Shown here: positions 50,131 to 58,280 of the stretch, piece by piece
Layout: each line of letters opens with the position of its first letter
How positions within the stretch are numbered: position 1 is the first letter of the stretch
From: Pseudomonas sp. TH41
Lineage (GTDB): Bacteria > Pseudomonadota > Gammaproteobacteria > Pseudomonadales > Pseudomonadaceae
Reading direction: 5' to 3'
Length of the DNA: 64,000 bases
Assembly (NCBI RefSeq): GCF_016650695.1
Contig: NZ_JAEKFH010000003.1
Coordinates: forward strand, 248,001-312,000
Position numbers and translations under genes: made by a program
The notes under the pieces: model-generated
Told to the model about the DNA's origin: nothing
Database searches by the model: none
What the model saw: only the letters and a program-made list of their open reading frames with translations

Positions 50131-51711
50131 TTATGGAATGGGTGGATTGTTCCAGCGTTGCACGGTGACGATCATGTGGCCTTCGCCGGTCAGGGATTTC
50201 CCTGCGTCGTCGACGGCGGCGATCACCTTGAGGTTGCCGGCATTGTTGGTGGACATTTTGCGTTGCGGGTTCGGCCCGGCATCGCCCGGAGTGAACACGC
50301 CGCTGTCAGCCTGCATGGTGCCGGCGAACTTGACGTCTTCGTCTGCCTTGGCGCGATCGTCGAAGGCCTCGACCTTCCATTGCGCCGGGAACACACCGAT
50401 GCGATACGGTTTGCCGTCAGCGCCTTTGCCCCAGGCTTCAGCGTCGAAACGACCCTGGACCTTCGGCGTCGAGCCGCCCCCCTCGCCGATCCGTGCCACC
50501 GAGAACTCTGGTACGACTTTGACTTGGTCGATGCTGTTGTAGACCGACAGGGTCGGGCCTTTCAACGAGCCGAGGGTCACCGCACGCAGACCCGGTTGGG
50601 CATTGGGCGCTGCCTTGAGTTTGACGCGCATGCGTTCAGGGCTTTGCTCCAGCACTTCGACCACGTCCACGCCTTTGCCAAAGTTCGGTTTGCCGGCAAG
50701 ACCGCTGCCGATCAAGGTCACTTCAGTTTCGGCGCCAGCCTTCAGGTAACCCGGTTGCACCGCCAGCAAGCGACTGCTGCCCTGCTTGGCCGCGACGAAG
50801 TCCAGACCACGCTCGTCGTGGTCGGCCTCGAACATCCGGCCTTGCATGGCGTTGCCTTGGGCGGCGAACACTTGACGCATCGTCACGCCGTCGATAGTCA
50901 CGTTGCCGCGCCATTCGTAACCGGTGTAGAGAATGGCGCTGCCATCGCCGTTGAACGGGCTGCCATCGGCGTACTGACCTTTGACGTTGACCTTGAAGGT
51001 GTCGTCGCCATCGGCGCTGACGCTCATCACCCCGGCCACTTCACCTTTACCCGGCAAGTGGCCGCTAAAGCTCCAGTCGCCAACCAGCGTCTCGGCTTTC
51101 GGTGCCGTGCTCAGCCATTTTTTCCAGGCCGGGTTGTCCAGTGGATAACGCTTGGCCAACAGCGGCACCATGTCCTTGCGGGCAATGTCGAACCAGTCAC
51201 GGTCGCGGGCCAGGGCCTGGTATTCCAGCGACGGCCATTGGCCGAGGTGGAAGTTCACCAGGCGCTCCCATTCCTCGACCGGACGGCGTTGCAGGGCAAT
51301 TCGCGCACCGGAGTGACAGCGGCCACACATCTGGCTGGTCTGGTCGTCGAACTTCTCGACGGTATTGAGCCGTCGTTCCAGCGCATAACGCACGCCGTCG
51401 GTTTCGCTCGGCGCCAGACCCTGGGTATCGGCCAGGTACTTGACCAGCGTGCGACGGTCGTCATCGCTGATCTGCAAACCGTGCATGGTCTGCATCCGGG
51501 CGATGCTCATCAGCCAGCCTTCCGGGGTCTTGCGCTGGTGGCTGATACGGCTCAGGGCGTTATTGGCTTCAGGGGTGTGACAGCCCTGACAGGTTTCCTT
51601 GAGGATGGTCTGGGCGTCACGGGCTGCCAGGCTGTAAGGCGAATGCAGCGCCACACACGCGGCCACGGCCAGCAGACTGGCGCTCAGGCCTGATCGGAGT
51701 CTTCTCTTCAT
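50131..51711 (-). CDS. qhpA: Quinohemoprotein amine dehydrogenase, alpha subunit (diheme)
   Basis: 526 residues with a signal peptide (to about YSLAA, residue 30). The N-terminal cytochrome part has two heme c sites, C41QGCH45 and C129GRCH133; the rest forms beta-barrel/Ig-like domains (LVGDWSFSGHLPGKGEVAG; QGRFDAEAWGKGADGKPYRI). It passes electrons from the gamma-subunit quinone to a periplasmic acceptor. First gene of the qhpADCB operon; an ATG nested behind AGGTTCGACG is used, with a GTG six codons earlier possible. The leader has an A-rich ANN-triplet stretch close to the start. Confidence 0.93.
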   Translation of the reverse strand: MKRRLRSGLSASLLAVAACVALHSPYSLAARDAQTILKETCQGCHTPEANNALSRISHQRKTPEGWLMSIARMQTMHGLQISDDDRRTLVKYLADTQGLAPSETDGVRYALERRLNTVEKFDDQTSQMCGRCHSGARIALQRRPVEEWERLVNFHLGQWPSLEYQALARDRDWFDIARKDMVPLLAKRYPLDNPAWKKWLSTAPKAETLVGDWSFSGHLPGKGEVAGVMSVSADGDDTFKVNVKGQYADGSPFNGDGSAILYTGYEWRGNVTIDGVTMRQVFAAQGNAMQGRMFEADHDERGLDFVAAKQGSSRLLAVQPGYLKAGAETEVTLIGSGLAGKPNFGKGVDVVEVLEQSPERMRVKLKAAPNAQPGLRAVTLGSLKGPTLSVYNSIDQVKVVPEFSVARIGEGGGSTPKVQGRFDAEAWGKGADGKPYRIGVFPAQWKVEAFDDRAKADEDVKFAGTMQADSGVFTPGDAGPNPQRKMSTNNAGNLKVIAAVDDAGKSLTGEGHMIVTVQRWNNPPIP

Positions 51712-51824
51712 CAACGTCGAACCTCGCACGGTGCTTTCTTATTTTTGTGGCTTATCGTTTTCATGGTTTCTGCCGCCGGCGGCGAACCGCTGACGGAGGC
51801 AAGAGAAACGTCTGCGATGAGCAA

Positions 51825-51840
51825 TACACGGAGCGTGCCA
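51825..51840 (-). promoter_or_regulatory. Possible sigma-54 promoter of qhpA
   Basis: Minus strand TGGCACG-CTCC-GTGTA. The -24 element is perfect; the -12 element keeps only part of TTGCA. It lies ~115 bases before qhpA. Upstream, GCGACA (51934-51939) with a GTC half 13 bases away resembles the inverted repeat in front of the aldehyde dehydrogenase. The gap 51712-52055 holds no gene. Confidence 0.4.
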
Positions 51841-52055
51841 GCTTAGCGATTACCTTTTTTATCAAGCAGTTGCGTGAAGCTGACGGCGGTTGGCCATGCC
51901 TGATCGAGGTGGCCTGCGTCTAATATCGCGACAGGTGTTGCAGTCTGAGACAAGCATAGATGCCCTGGCGGGAACAGTTCATCGCCCGACGATTGACGGG
52001 GTTTGGTTGCAGGTGCGAAATGATTGTTCACCGATTGCCAAGCAGGGGACAAAAA

Positions 52056-52412
52056 ATGGCAAGCCTCACTGTCCTGGCGGGGGACTTTCTTCAGGGTGAT
52101 GGAGAGTACAGAGACGGCGTTTTCACCCTCAGAACGTCACTGCATCCGTGGCCCGGCATTAACCTTGCGCTCTCTTCGATCGAGCGTATCGAAGTGGCCA
52201 ATGAGGAATCGATCAACAACATCAAGGACGCCATCGGCTTTGGCGTGGCCGGCGCGATGCTGCTGGGCCCTATCGGCGCAATCGCCGGCTTCATGCTGGC
52301 CGGAAAGGAAACCGAAGTGACCTTTCTGGCAACGTTCAAGGACGGAAAAAGGCTTCTGGCCGCCGCTGATAGCAACGCGTTTGAAGAAATTTCCCGCAAG
52401 TTTCACTCATGA
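52056..52412 (+). CDS. Small hypothetical protein with glycine-zipper segment
   Basis: 118 residues, no signal peptide. The middle contains a hydrophobic glycine-rich stretch (DAIGFGVAGAMLLGPIGAIA, then GFMLAGKE), suggestive of a glycine-zipper or membrane-associated helix pair; the flanks look like a small beta domain (FLATFKDGKRLLAAADSNAF). I do not recognise a function. GGGGACAAAA before the ATG supports the start. It converges on the DUF1652 gene and has no evident tie to amine oxidation. Confidence 0.6.
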   Translation: MASLTVLAGDFLQGDGEYRDGVFTLRTSLHPWPGINLALSSIERIEVANEESINNIKDAIGFGVAGAMLLGPIGAIAGFMLAGKETEVTFLATFKDGKRLLAAADSNAFEEISRKFHS

Positions 52413-52461
52413 GACCATGGGCACATGCCGCACCGCCGACGCGGTGTGGCGTGCCGCTGTC

Positions 52462-52716
52462 TTAGATGTAGAACGTCGGGTGAATGGCTTTGTGCGCACT
52501 GATTTCCTGTTGCATCTCCGCCACAAGTGTCGCAATCGCGTGGGGACTGTCCAGCGTCCACATGGGAACGTGAGTTGCGACCAGGTCCACTTGGCCGGTC
52601 ATGCAATCACAGACCCGAATGGTCAGGGATTGGTCGGCATCCATGCTGCACGTGCACACGGAGGGCAGAAAACTGTGCTCAATGATGTTTTGAATTTCCA
52701 GGGTTGAAAGGAACAT
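52462..52716 (-). CDS. DUF1652 family protein
   Basis: 84 residues. MFLSTLEIQNIIEHSFLPSV at the start and the CTCS / DADQSLTIRV / TGQVDLVAT pattern are characteristic of the small DUF1652 proteins found mostly in Pseudomonas. Function unknown; no membrane segment or signal. GGAGGTAGCG before the ATG is a strong ribosome-binding site and fixes the start inside a longer frame. It is divergent from the aldehyde dehydrogenase promoter region. Confidence 0.85.
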   Translation of the reverse strand: MFLSTLEIQNIIEHSFLPSVCTCSMDADQSLTIRVCDCMTGQVDLVATHVPMWTLDSPHAIATLVAEMQQEISAHKAIHPTFYI

Positions 52717-52846
52717 CGCTACCTCCCTCACGCTAGATGTGTTGCCGGGAAAATGCTCCGTCATTTCACCCACCCAGCCTGAAAATTCTAATCCTCAATG
52801 CGGGGTGCCTCAAGGTCGCAAACCGGTTGCTCGTCGTCTCAGCCGC

Positions 52847-52863
52847 TGTCGCGATTTGCGACA
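52847..52863 (+). promoter_or_regulatory. Candidate activator-binding site (UAS) for the sigma-54 regulator
   Basis: Perfect inverted repeat TGTCGC-GATTT-GCGACA about 76 bases before the start of the -24 element, a usual distance for an enhancer-type activator. A second palindrome, CTGCGT-C-ACGCAG (52887-52899), and TGTCGACA (52904-52911) lie between. Confidence 0.55.
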
Positions 52864-52938
52864 AACCAAAGGCTGTCATTATCCCGCTGCGTCACGCAGA
52901 ACCCTGTCGACAAAGGGCTTGCCAGCGCTTCCCGGTAC

Positions 52939-52955
52939 TTGGCACAGCCATTGCG
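52939..52955 (+). promoter_or_regulatory. Sigma-54 (-24/-12) promoter of the aldehyde dehydrogenase gene
   Basis: TTGGCAC-AGCCA-TTGCG matches the TTGGCACN5TTGC consensus with invariant GG and GC in correct spacing, 37 bases before the ATG. The only enhancer-binding activator in the window is encoded 3.8 kb away in the same qhp locus. Confidence 0.75.
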
Positions 52956-52991
52956 AAAGCCCTGTTCTCACGAACAACAAGAGGCCTCGCC

Positions 52992-54482
52992 ATGACGCTC
53001 CCTTATCTGCTCCCTGCCACCTCGGCGTTCATCCAACGCGCCCCGCGCATGCTTATCGGCGGCGACTGGGTCGAGGCCGCCGACGGCCAGACCATGCCCT
53101 TGCACAACCCGGCCACCGGCGAAGTGCTATGCGTGGTGCCGCGGGCCACGCCCGAAGACGTCGACCGTGCGGTACTCGCCGCCCGTCAGGCGTTCGATGA
53201 TTCCGCCTGGAGCCGCACCCGCCCACGGGAGCGGCAGAACCTGCTGTGGAAACTGGCCGAGCTGATGGAGCGCGATGCCGAACTGCTCGCGCAGCTGGAA
53301 TGCCTGAACAACGGTAAAAGCGCGGCGGTGGCCCAAGTCATGGACGTGCAGCTGTCCATCGACTTCCTGCGCTACATGGCCGGCTGGGCGACCAAGATCG
53401 AAGGTTCCAGCGTCGAGGTCTCGTTACCGTTGATGCCCAACGATCAGTTCCACAGCTTCATCCGTCGCGAGGCCGTAGGCGTGGTCGGCGCCATCGTCGC
53501 CTGGAACTTCCCGCTGCTGCTGGCCTGCTGGAAACTCGGTCCGGCGTTAGCCACCGGCTGCACCGTTGTATTGAAGCCGGCGGACGAAACACCGCTGACT
53601 GCGCTGAAACTCGCCGAACTGGTGTTGGAAGCCGGTTACCCCGAGGGTGTGTTCAACGTCGTCACCGGCACCGGCATCACCGCCGGTTCGGCCCTGACCC
53701 ACAATCCGCTGGTGGACAAGCTGACCTTCACCGGCTCCACCGCCGTGGGTAAGCAGATCGGCAAGATCGCCATGGATTCCATGACCCGGGTCACCCTGGA
53801 ACTGGGGGGCAAATCCCCGACCATCGTCATGGCCGATGCCGACTTGAAGACCGCCGCAGCCGGTGCCGCCAGTGCGATTTTCTTCAATCAGGGCCAGGTG
53901 TGCTGCGCCGGGTCGCGGCTGTATGTGCAGCGCAAGCATTTCGACAATGTGGTGGCGGACATCGCCGATATCGCCAATGCCATGAAGCTGGGTAACGGGC
54001 TGGACCCGAGTGTCGAGATGGGACCGCTGATCTCCGCACGTCAACAGGAACGGGTTTACGGGTACATCGAAAAGGGACGGGAAAGCGGCGCGACGATTGC
54101 CTGCGGCGGCGAGCAGTTCGGGCCGGGGTTTTTCGTCAAACCGACGGTGATTGTCGATGTCGACCAGAAGCACTCACTGGTGCAGGAAGAAATCTTCGGC
54201 CCGGTGCTGGTGGCGATTCCGTTCGATGACGAAGCCGATGCGTTACGCATGGCCAATGACAGTCCTTATGGCCTCGGGGCGAGTATCTGGTCGAATGATC
54301 TGGCGGCGGTGCACCGGATGATTCCGCGAATCAAGTCGGGCTCGGTGTGGGTCAACTGCCACAGTGCGCTGGACCCGGCGCTGCCGTTTGGCGGGTACAA
54401 AATGTCGGGGGTTGGACGTGAGATGGGGTATGCGGCGATTGAGCATTACACCGAGTTGAAGTCGGTGTTGATTAAGCTCTGA
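52992..54482 (+). CDS. NAD(P)+-dependent aldehyde dehydrogenase
   Basis: 496 residues. Standard ALDH motifs: VVGAIVAWNFPLLLACWKLG, nucleotide loop FTGSTAVGKQIG, general-base glutamate in TLELGGKSP, catalytic cysteine in NQGQVCCAGSRL, and EEIFGPV. It resembles phenylacetaldehyde/betaine-type ALDHs. Lying inside the qhp locus with a sigma-54 promoter, it most likely oxidises the aldehyde made by the amine dehydrogenase (for example from butylamine or phenylethylamine) to the acid. The start has AGAGG just upstream, directly behind an AACAACAA motif that could bind Hfq/Crc. Confidence 0.9.
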   Translation: MTLPYLLPATSAFIQRAPRMLIGGDWVEAADGQTMPLHNPATGEVLCVVPRATPEDVDRAVLAARQAFDDSAWSRTRPRERQNLLWKLAELMERDAELLAQLECLNNGKSAAVAQVMDVQLSIDFLRYMAGWATKIEGSSVEVSLPLMPNDQFHSFIRREAVGVVGAIVAWNFPLLLACWKLGPALATGCTVVLKPADETPLTALKLAELVLEAGYPEGVFNVVTGTGITAGSALTHNPLVDKLTFTGSTAVGKQIGKIAMDSMTRVTLELGGKSPTIVMADADLKTAAAGAASAIFFNQGQVCCAGSRLYVQRKHFDNVVADIADIANAMKLGNGLDPSVEMGPLISARQQERVYGYIEKGRESGATIACGGEQFGPGFFVKPTVIVDVDQKHSLVQEEIFGPVLVAIPFDDEADALRMANDSPYGLGASIWSNDLAAVHRMIPRIKSGSVWVNCHSALDPALPFGGYKMSGVGREMGYAAIEHYTELKSVLIKL

Positions 54483-54502
54483 TCTGCGGCGTTCTTCAGG
54501 CC

Positions 54503-54585
54503 GCCTTCGCGAGCAAGCCCGCTCCCACAGTGGTTCTGTGTCGTTCACAGAACCACTGTGGGAGCGGGCTTGCTCGCGAAGAGGC
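54503..54585. repeat. REP doublet with ACAGAACCACTG palindrome
   Basis: CGCGAGCAAGCCCGCTCCCA, the palindromic spacer CAGTGGTTCTGTG...CACAGAACCACTG, and TGGGAGCGGGCTTGCTCGCG form one long hairpin between the convergent ALDH and qhpG genes. Confidence 0.88.
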
Positions 54586-54605
54586 CGGTCCAGTCACGAC
54601 AAATG

Positions 54606-55895
54606 TCAGGGTTTGAACCCCTGAGCCAATAACCAACTCCGAACCACCCGCCCCTGCTCCACCGTCAATCCGGCCAACGCCTGATCCGCAGACTCGGTAC
54701 GCAACCGCCGCACCAACGGCGCCAGCTCAACCCCTTGCACATGCCAGATCCCCAGCGGCTGATCCGCCGTAATCACCACTTCGGCTTCATCGACAAAACC
54801 ATCCTTCAGCACCGGAGCTCGCTCAATCCTCAACGCTTCAAAATCCGCTTCGGCATGGGCAACCACTGCATCCGGCCACTGCCGCCGCGCCTGCCAGAAC
54901 GGCTGCCCCAACCAACGCTGCTCGTCCGCGTAAAAATCCCGCCCGATCCGCGCAAATCGTAAAAACAACTGCTCCACTCGCTGCTGATGAAACCGCTGCG
55001 CCAGCGCTGCTCGCTCGGGTTTTCGCAACAACGTGTTGATCACCGTCGGTGCCTGCAACGCCGAGGACAGCGACTGAAATATCCCGTTGCCCGACAACGG
55101 ATCCACTGCCATCGCCGCATCGCCGACCCGAATCCAGTGTTCGCCACATACCTGTGGGCACAGAATCGCGGTGCTGCTGCGTGCGTGCAGCTGTAGGTCC
55201 ACCTCAGGCTCAGCACCGAAAAAAGCCCGCGCCAACGCCGAGCCTTGGCGCCGCTGTGTACAGTAATCCAGCAGCTGCGCCTTGCCCGGCAATTGCGCGC
55301 TCGCCACGTCCACCGTCCATTGCCAATAACACTGGCCGTCGGCCCGCCGCGCCATCCACGCCCAACCGTCCTCCAGACTTTCTACGGCACTGGCCGTGTC
55401 GCCCGGTGCACCTTGCCAGCGATTCAACAGGCTCACTGTCTCTGGCCCACGCCGGCCTTTGCCGAGCGCAGGCGCCTGACGCCCGCGCGCCTCAACCAGA
55501 AAGTCTGCCAGCAGGGCTTCACGTCCTTCGATCTCGACCTGATGCCCCGCCGCTGAGGTCTGAACGCTCAGCACTCGACCTTCGATCAACTCAACGCCGG
55601 CCCGTCGTAAATCCTCGCGCAGACCTCGGTCAAAGCTCGGACGATCCAATAGAAATTCAATATTTTGCGCATGCTGTTGGCCGTTCCACGACACCTGTCG
55701 CTGAGACGGCAGTGCCGCGTCGGCCAACGCTTGATGCAACCCCGCGCCGCGCAATGCGTCCAGCACCCTGACAGACACGCCCTCCAGCGCGGCAAACCGG
55801 CGCCACTCGCTGACCAGCGTCACCGGATAACCAAGTCGTCGCAAACCCAAGGCAACCGCCGCGCCTGCAGGCCCTGCGCCCAGAATCAAGATCAT
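54606..55895 (-). CDS. qhpG: Flavin-dependent monooxygenase QhpG
   Basis: 429 residues. FAD-binding GAGPAGAAVALGLRRLG at the N-terminus; VEARGRQAP and the second FAD motif IRVGDAAMAVDPLSGNG are typical of group A flavoprotein monooxygenases and tryptophan-halogenase relatives. In the QHNDH pathway QhpG hydroxylates the gamma-subunit tryptophan that becomes the quinone. The ATG overlaps the qhpE stop by four bases (ATGA), which sets the start inside a longer open frame. Last gene of the regulator-qhpF-qhpE-qhpG unit. Confidence 0.88.
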   Translation of the reverse strand: MILILGAGPAGAAVALGLRRLGYPVTLVSEWRRFAALEGVSVRVLDALRGAGLHQALADAALPSQRQVSWNGQQHAQNIEFLLDRPSFDRGLREDLRRAGVELIEGRVLSVQTSAAGHQVEIEGREALLADFLVEARGRQAPALGKGRRGPETVSLLNRWQGAPGDTASAVESLEDGWAWMARRADGQCYWQWTVDVASAQLPGKAQLLDYCTQRRQGSALARAFFGAEPEVDLQLHARSSTAILCPQVCGEHWIRVGDAAMAVDPLSGNGIFQSLSSALQAPTVINTLLRKPERAALAQRFHQQRVEQLFLRFARIGRDFYADEQRWLGQPFWQARRQWPDAVVAHAEADFEALRIERAPVLKDGFVDEAEVVITADQPLGIWHVQGVELAPLVRRLRTESADQALAGLTVEQGRVVRSWLLAQGFKP

Positions 55896-56569
55896 CGCCC
55901 AACGCGCCGTTCGGGGCCGCGATAACGGGCGTTCTCCCGCAGCCATTCGATGACCTGTTGATTGCTGGCGTCGGGCTGCTCAACCAGGAAGCGTGCGATG
56001 TGCCCACTCAACGCGGCGCACCCCAGGCTGGCGCCGGACTGCCCCGGATACGTGCCATGCACACACGCTGCGAAATCCGCCTGAGCGCTGTTAAGCCACG
56101 ACCATTCGTGTTCGGCACAACGGGCGTCGCCGGTCACTCGCAGCACCTGTGGATAATTCGCCGGGAACACGCCCTCGCCTTGCGCCGGGCTGGAGGCACA
56201 GAGCAAAACACCCCGCGCCACCGCCGCCGCGCAGGCCTCCCGCAACAGGCTACGATCCTGACGCAAGCCGAGGCTCAGATTGATCAGCCGCACGTCCTGC
56301 GCGACCAGCCAGTCAATCGCCGTGGCGATCTGCAACGCGCTGGTGACGCCACGCTGATCGAACACCTGAGCCACGCAAAACACCGCTGAAGGTGCCCGCC
56401 GACCGATCGCCTCGATCACCGCGCTGCCGTGGCCCAGCGGATCATCGCTTAACTCGTTTTCGGCCAGCCCGTCTTCCAGCAACGAAAACCGCCGCCCGGC
56501 CACGATCTGCACCCGTTGCGCCGCCGAGTGACCGCTGTCCACCACGCCAATCCGCAGCTCAGGCTTCAT
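55892..56569 (-). CDS. qhpE: Subtilisin-like leader peptidase QhpE
   Basis: 225 residues, small for a subtilase and without signal peptide, consistent with a cytoplasmic maturation protease. The triad can be assigned: Asp in RIGVVDSGHS, His in DPLGHGSAVIEA, Ser in SGASLGCAALSG; the oxyanion asparagine region is less clear. QhpE cuts the 28-residue leader from the gamma subunit after cross-linking. It overlaps the qhpF end by 11 bases and the qhpG start by four, so the genes are translationally coupled. Confidence 0.88.
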   Translation of the reverse strand: MKPELRIGVVDSGHSAAQRVQIVAGRRFSLLEDGLAENELSDDPLGHGSAVIEAIGRRAPSAVFCVAQVFDQRGVTSALQIATAIDWLVAQDVRLINLSLGLRQDRSLLREACAAAVARGVLLCASSPAQGEGVFPANYPQVLRVTGDARCAEHEWSWLNSAQADFAACVHGTYPGQSGASLGCAALSGHIARFLVEQPDASNQQVIEWLRENARYRGPERRVGR

Positions 56570-58280
56570 GCAGCACCGTTCTCGACGTGAGCACGCCGTC
56601 CAGCAATTCAAAACGCAGATCGGCGTCGGCCAGGGTCGAGGGGCGATGGCTGATGAGGATTCGTGTGCGCCCGGCAAACAGTCGGTCAATGGCCTCGATC
56701 ACTTCGCGTTCGGTGGCTTCATCCACCGCCGAGGTCGCTTCGTCCAGGACCAGGATCAAGGGGTCCTGCAACAGTGCCCTAGCGATGGCAATACGCTGTT
56801 TTTGCCCGCCGGACAATTGTTGACCACGCTCGCCCAACGGGCTGTCGAGGCCTTCAGGCAAGGACGCGATCAGGCTGTCGAGTTGCGCCAGCCGCGCCAC
56901 TTCGGCAATCGCTTCGCGGCTGGCGTCCGGCACGGCGTAGGCGAGGTTATCGGCGAGGCTGCCGCGAAACAAAACGATGTCCTGACTGACCACGGCAATC
57001 CGTCGACGCAACTGGAACAGGTCCAGTTCACGCAAGTCGACCTCCCCCAGCAACACACGCCCGGACTGCGGATCATGGTGCCGTTGCAGAAGGTCGATCA
57101 GGGTCGATTTACCGACCCCGGAGCCGCCGCTGAGGGCGACTTTCAAGCCATAGGGAATTCGCGCTTCGATGCCGCGCAGCGTTGTCGGGCGACCGGGATG
57201 GCTGAAGTGCACATCGTCAAATCGCAAGTCGCCGGAGGCCGGCATCGGCTGCGGTGTGACGGGCGTGAGAACGGTCGGCGCTTCGCCGCGCAATTCCATC
57301 ACGCGCCCGAGGCTGACGGTCATCCGCTGAATCGCGACATAGAGGCCGAGCAAGCTCTGAACCGGCCCGACCGCCATGCCCAAATAGGTGGAAAACGCGA
57401 TCAACGCACCCAGTTGCCAAGTCCCCTGCACCACCCAGTAACCGCCGATCAAGAAAGCGCAGGCCCGGGACAACGAGGTCAGCGTACCGGGCACAGCCTG
57501 GGTGAAAAATTCGGTGACTTGCAGGCGCAGCAACTGGCTCATGTAGCCCTGCCCCAATGTCTCCAGCCGCCGCGATTCACGTTGTTGCTGGCCGGCGGAC
57601 TGAATGAATTTCATCACCGGCAGCGTCTCGACCATGAACGAAGACATGTCCGCCGAACGCTCGCGCAACTGCCGCACATCGCGCTCGACCTTGCGTCGCA
57701 TCCAGCGCAGCCAGAGCACATCGAGGGGAATCAGCACCAGCGCCAGCAGCGAGAGCTTCCACGACAGGGTCAGCAACATGGCCACCGCGCAGACCAGCCC
57801 GATCACGCTTGATACTGCCGAGAATAGTGAGTCCACGGCAAAGCGCTGGATCTCCGCAACGTCGCCATCGAGGCGCGACATCAGGTCACCGATCCGGCGC
57901 TGACCGTAGAAGCTCGGCGACAACGTCTGCAAATGCCGGTAGAGGTCGTCGCGCAGGGCAAACAGAATTCGCCCGGAAAGCCGCGTATGCAGGTAACGAT
58001 TGATCCCCGACAACCCGGTACCAAGCAACCCGGCAATGATCATCAGTGCGGCCATCAGCACCAGCTTCGGAAAGTTGCGCGCCAGTAGCCCATCGTCGAT
58101 CAACAACTTGGTCAGCCACGGTTGCACCAGCACCAGCAACGACGCGCAGACCGATAAACCCAGCAACCCGGCAATCGCCAGGCGATGGGGCCGCACAAAG
58201 CTGTAGAGCCAACGCAATGCCGACTGTAGGGCCTCGGGGTTTTGGCTGTCGATCAGCCGAACGATCAAGCGCTGCATCAC
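56559..58280 (-). CDS. qhpF: ABC exporter QhpF (membrane plus ATPase half-transporter)
   Basis: 573 residues. Six-helix exporter domain (residues ~30-330) then the ATPase: Walker [11 protein letters not shown]-loop VSQDIVLF, signature LSGGQKQR, Walker [12 protein letters not shown] and the switch histidine in ISHRPS. QhpF is thought to move the cross-linked, leaderless gamma subunit to the periplasm. Start and end overlap the neighbouring genes by 4 and 11 bases. Confidence 0.88.
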   Translation of the reverse strand: MMQRLIVRLIDSQNPEALQSALRWLYSFVRPHRLAIAGLLGLSVCASLLVLVQPWLTKLLIDDGLLARNFPKLVLMAALMIIAGLLGTGLSGINRYLHTRLSGRILFALRDDLYRHLQTLSPSFYGQRRIGDLMSRLDGDVAEIQRFAVDSLFSAVSSVIGLVCAVAMLLTLSWKLSLLALVLIPLDVLWLRWMRRKVERDVRQLRERSADMSSFMVETLPVMKFIQSAGQQQRESRRLETLGQGYMSQLLRLQVTEFFTQAVPGTLTSLSRACAFLIGGYWVVQGTWQLGALIAFSTYLGMAVGPVQSLLGLYVAIQRMTVSLGRVMELRGEAPTVLTPVTPQPMPASGDLRFDDVHFSHPGRPTTLRGIEARIPYGLKVALSGGSGVGKSTLIDLLQRHHDPQSGRVLLGEVDLRELDLFQLRRRIAVVSQDIVLFRGSLADNLAYAVPDASREAIAEVARLAQLDSLIASLPEGLDSPLGERGQQLSGGQKQRIAIARALLQDPLILVLDEATSAVDEATEREVIEAIDRLFAGRTRILISHRPSTLADADLRFELLDGVLTSRTVLHEA

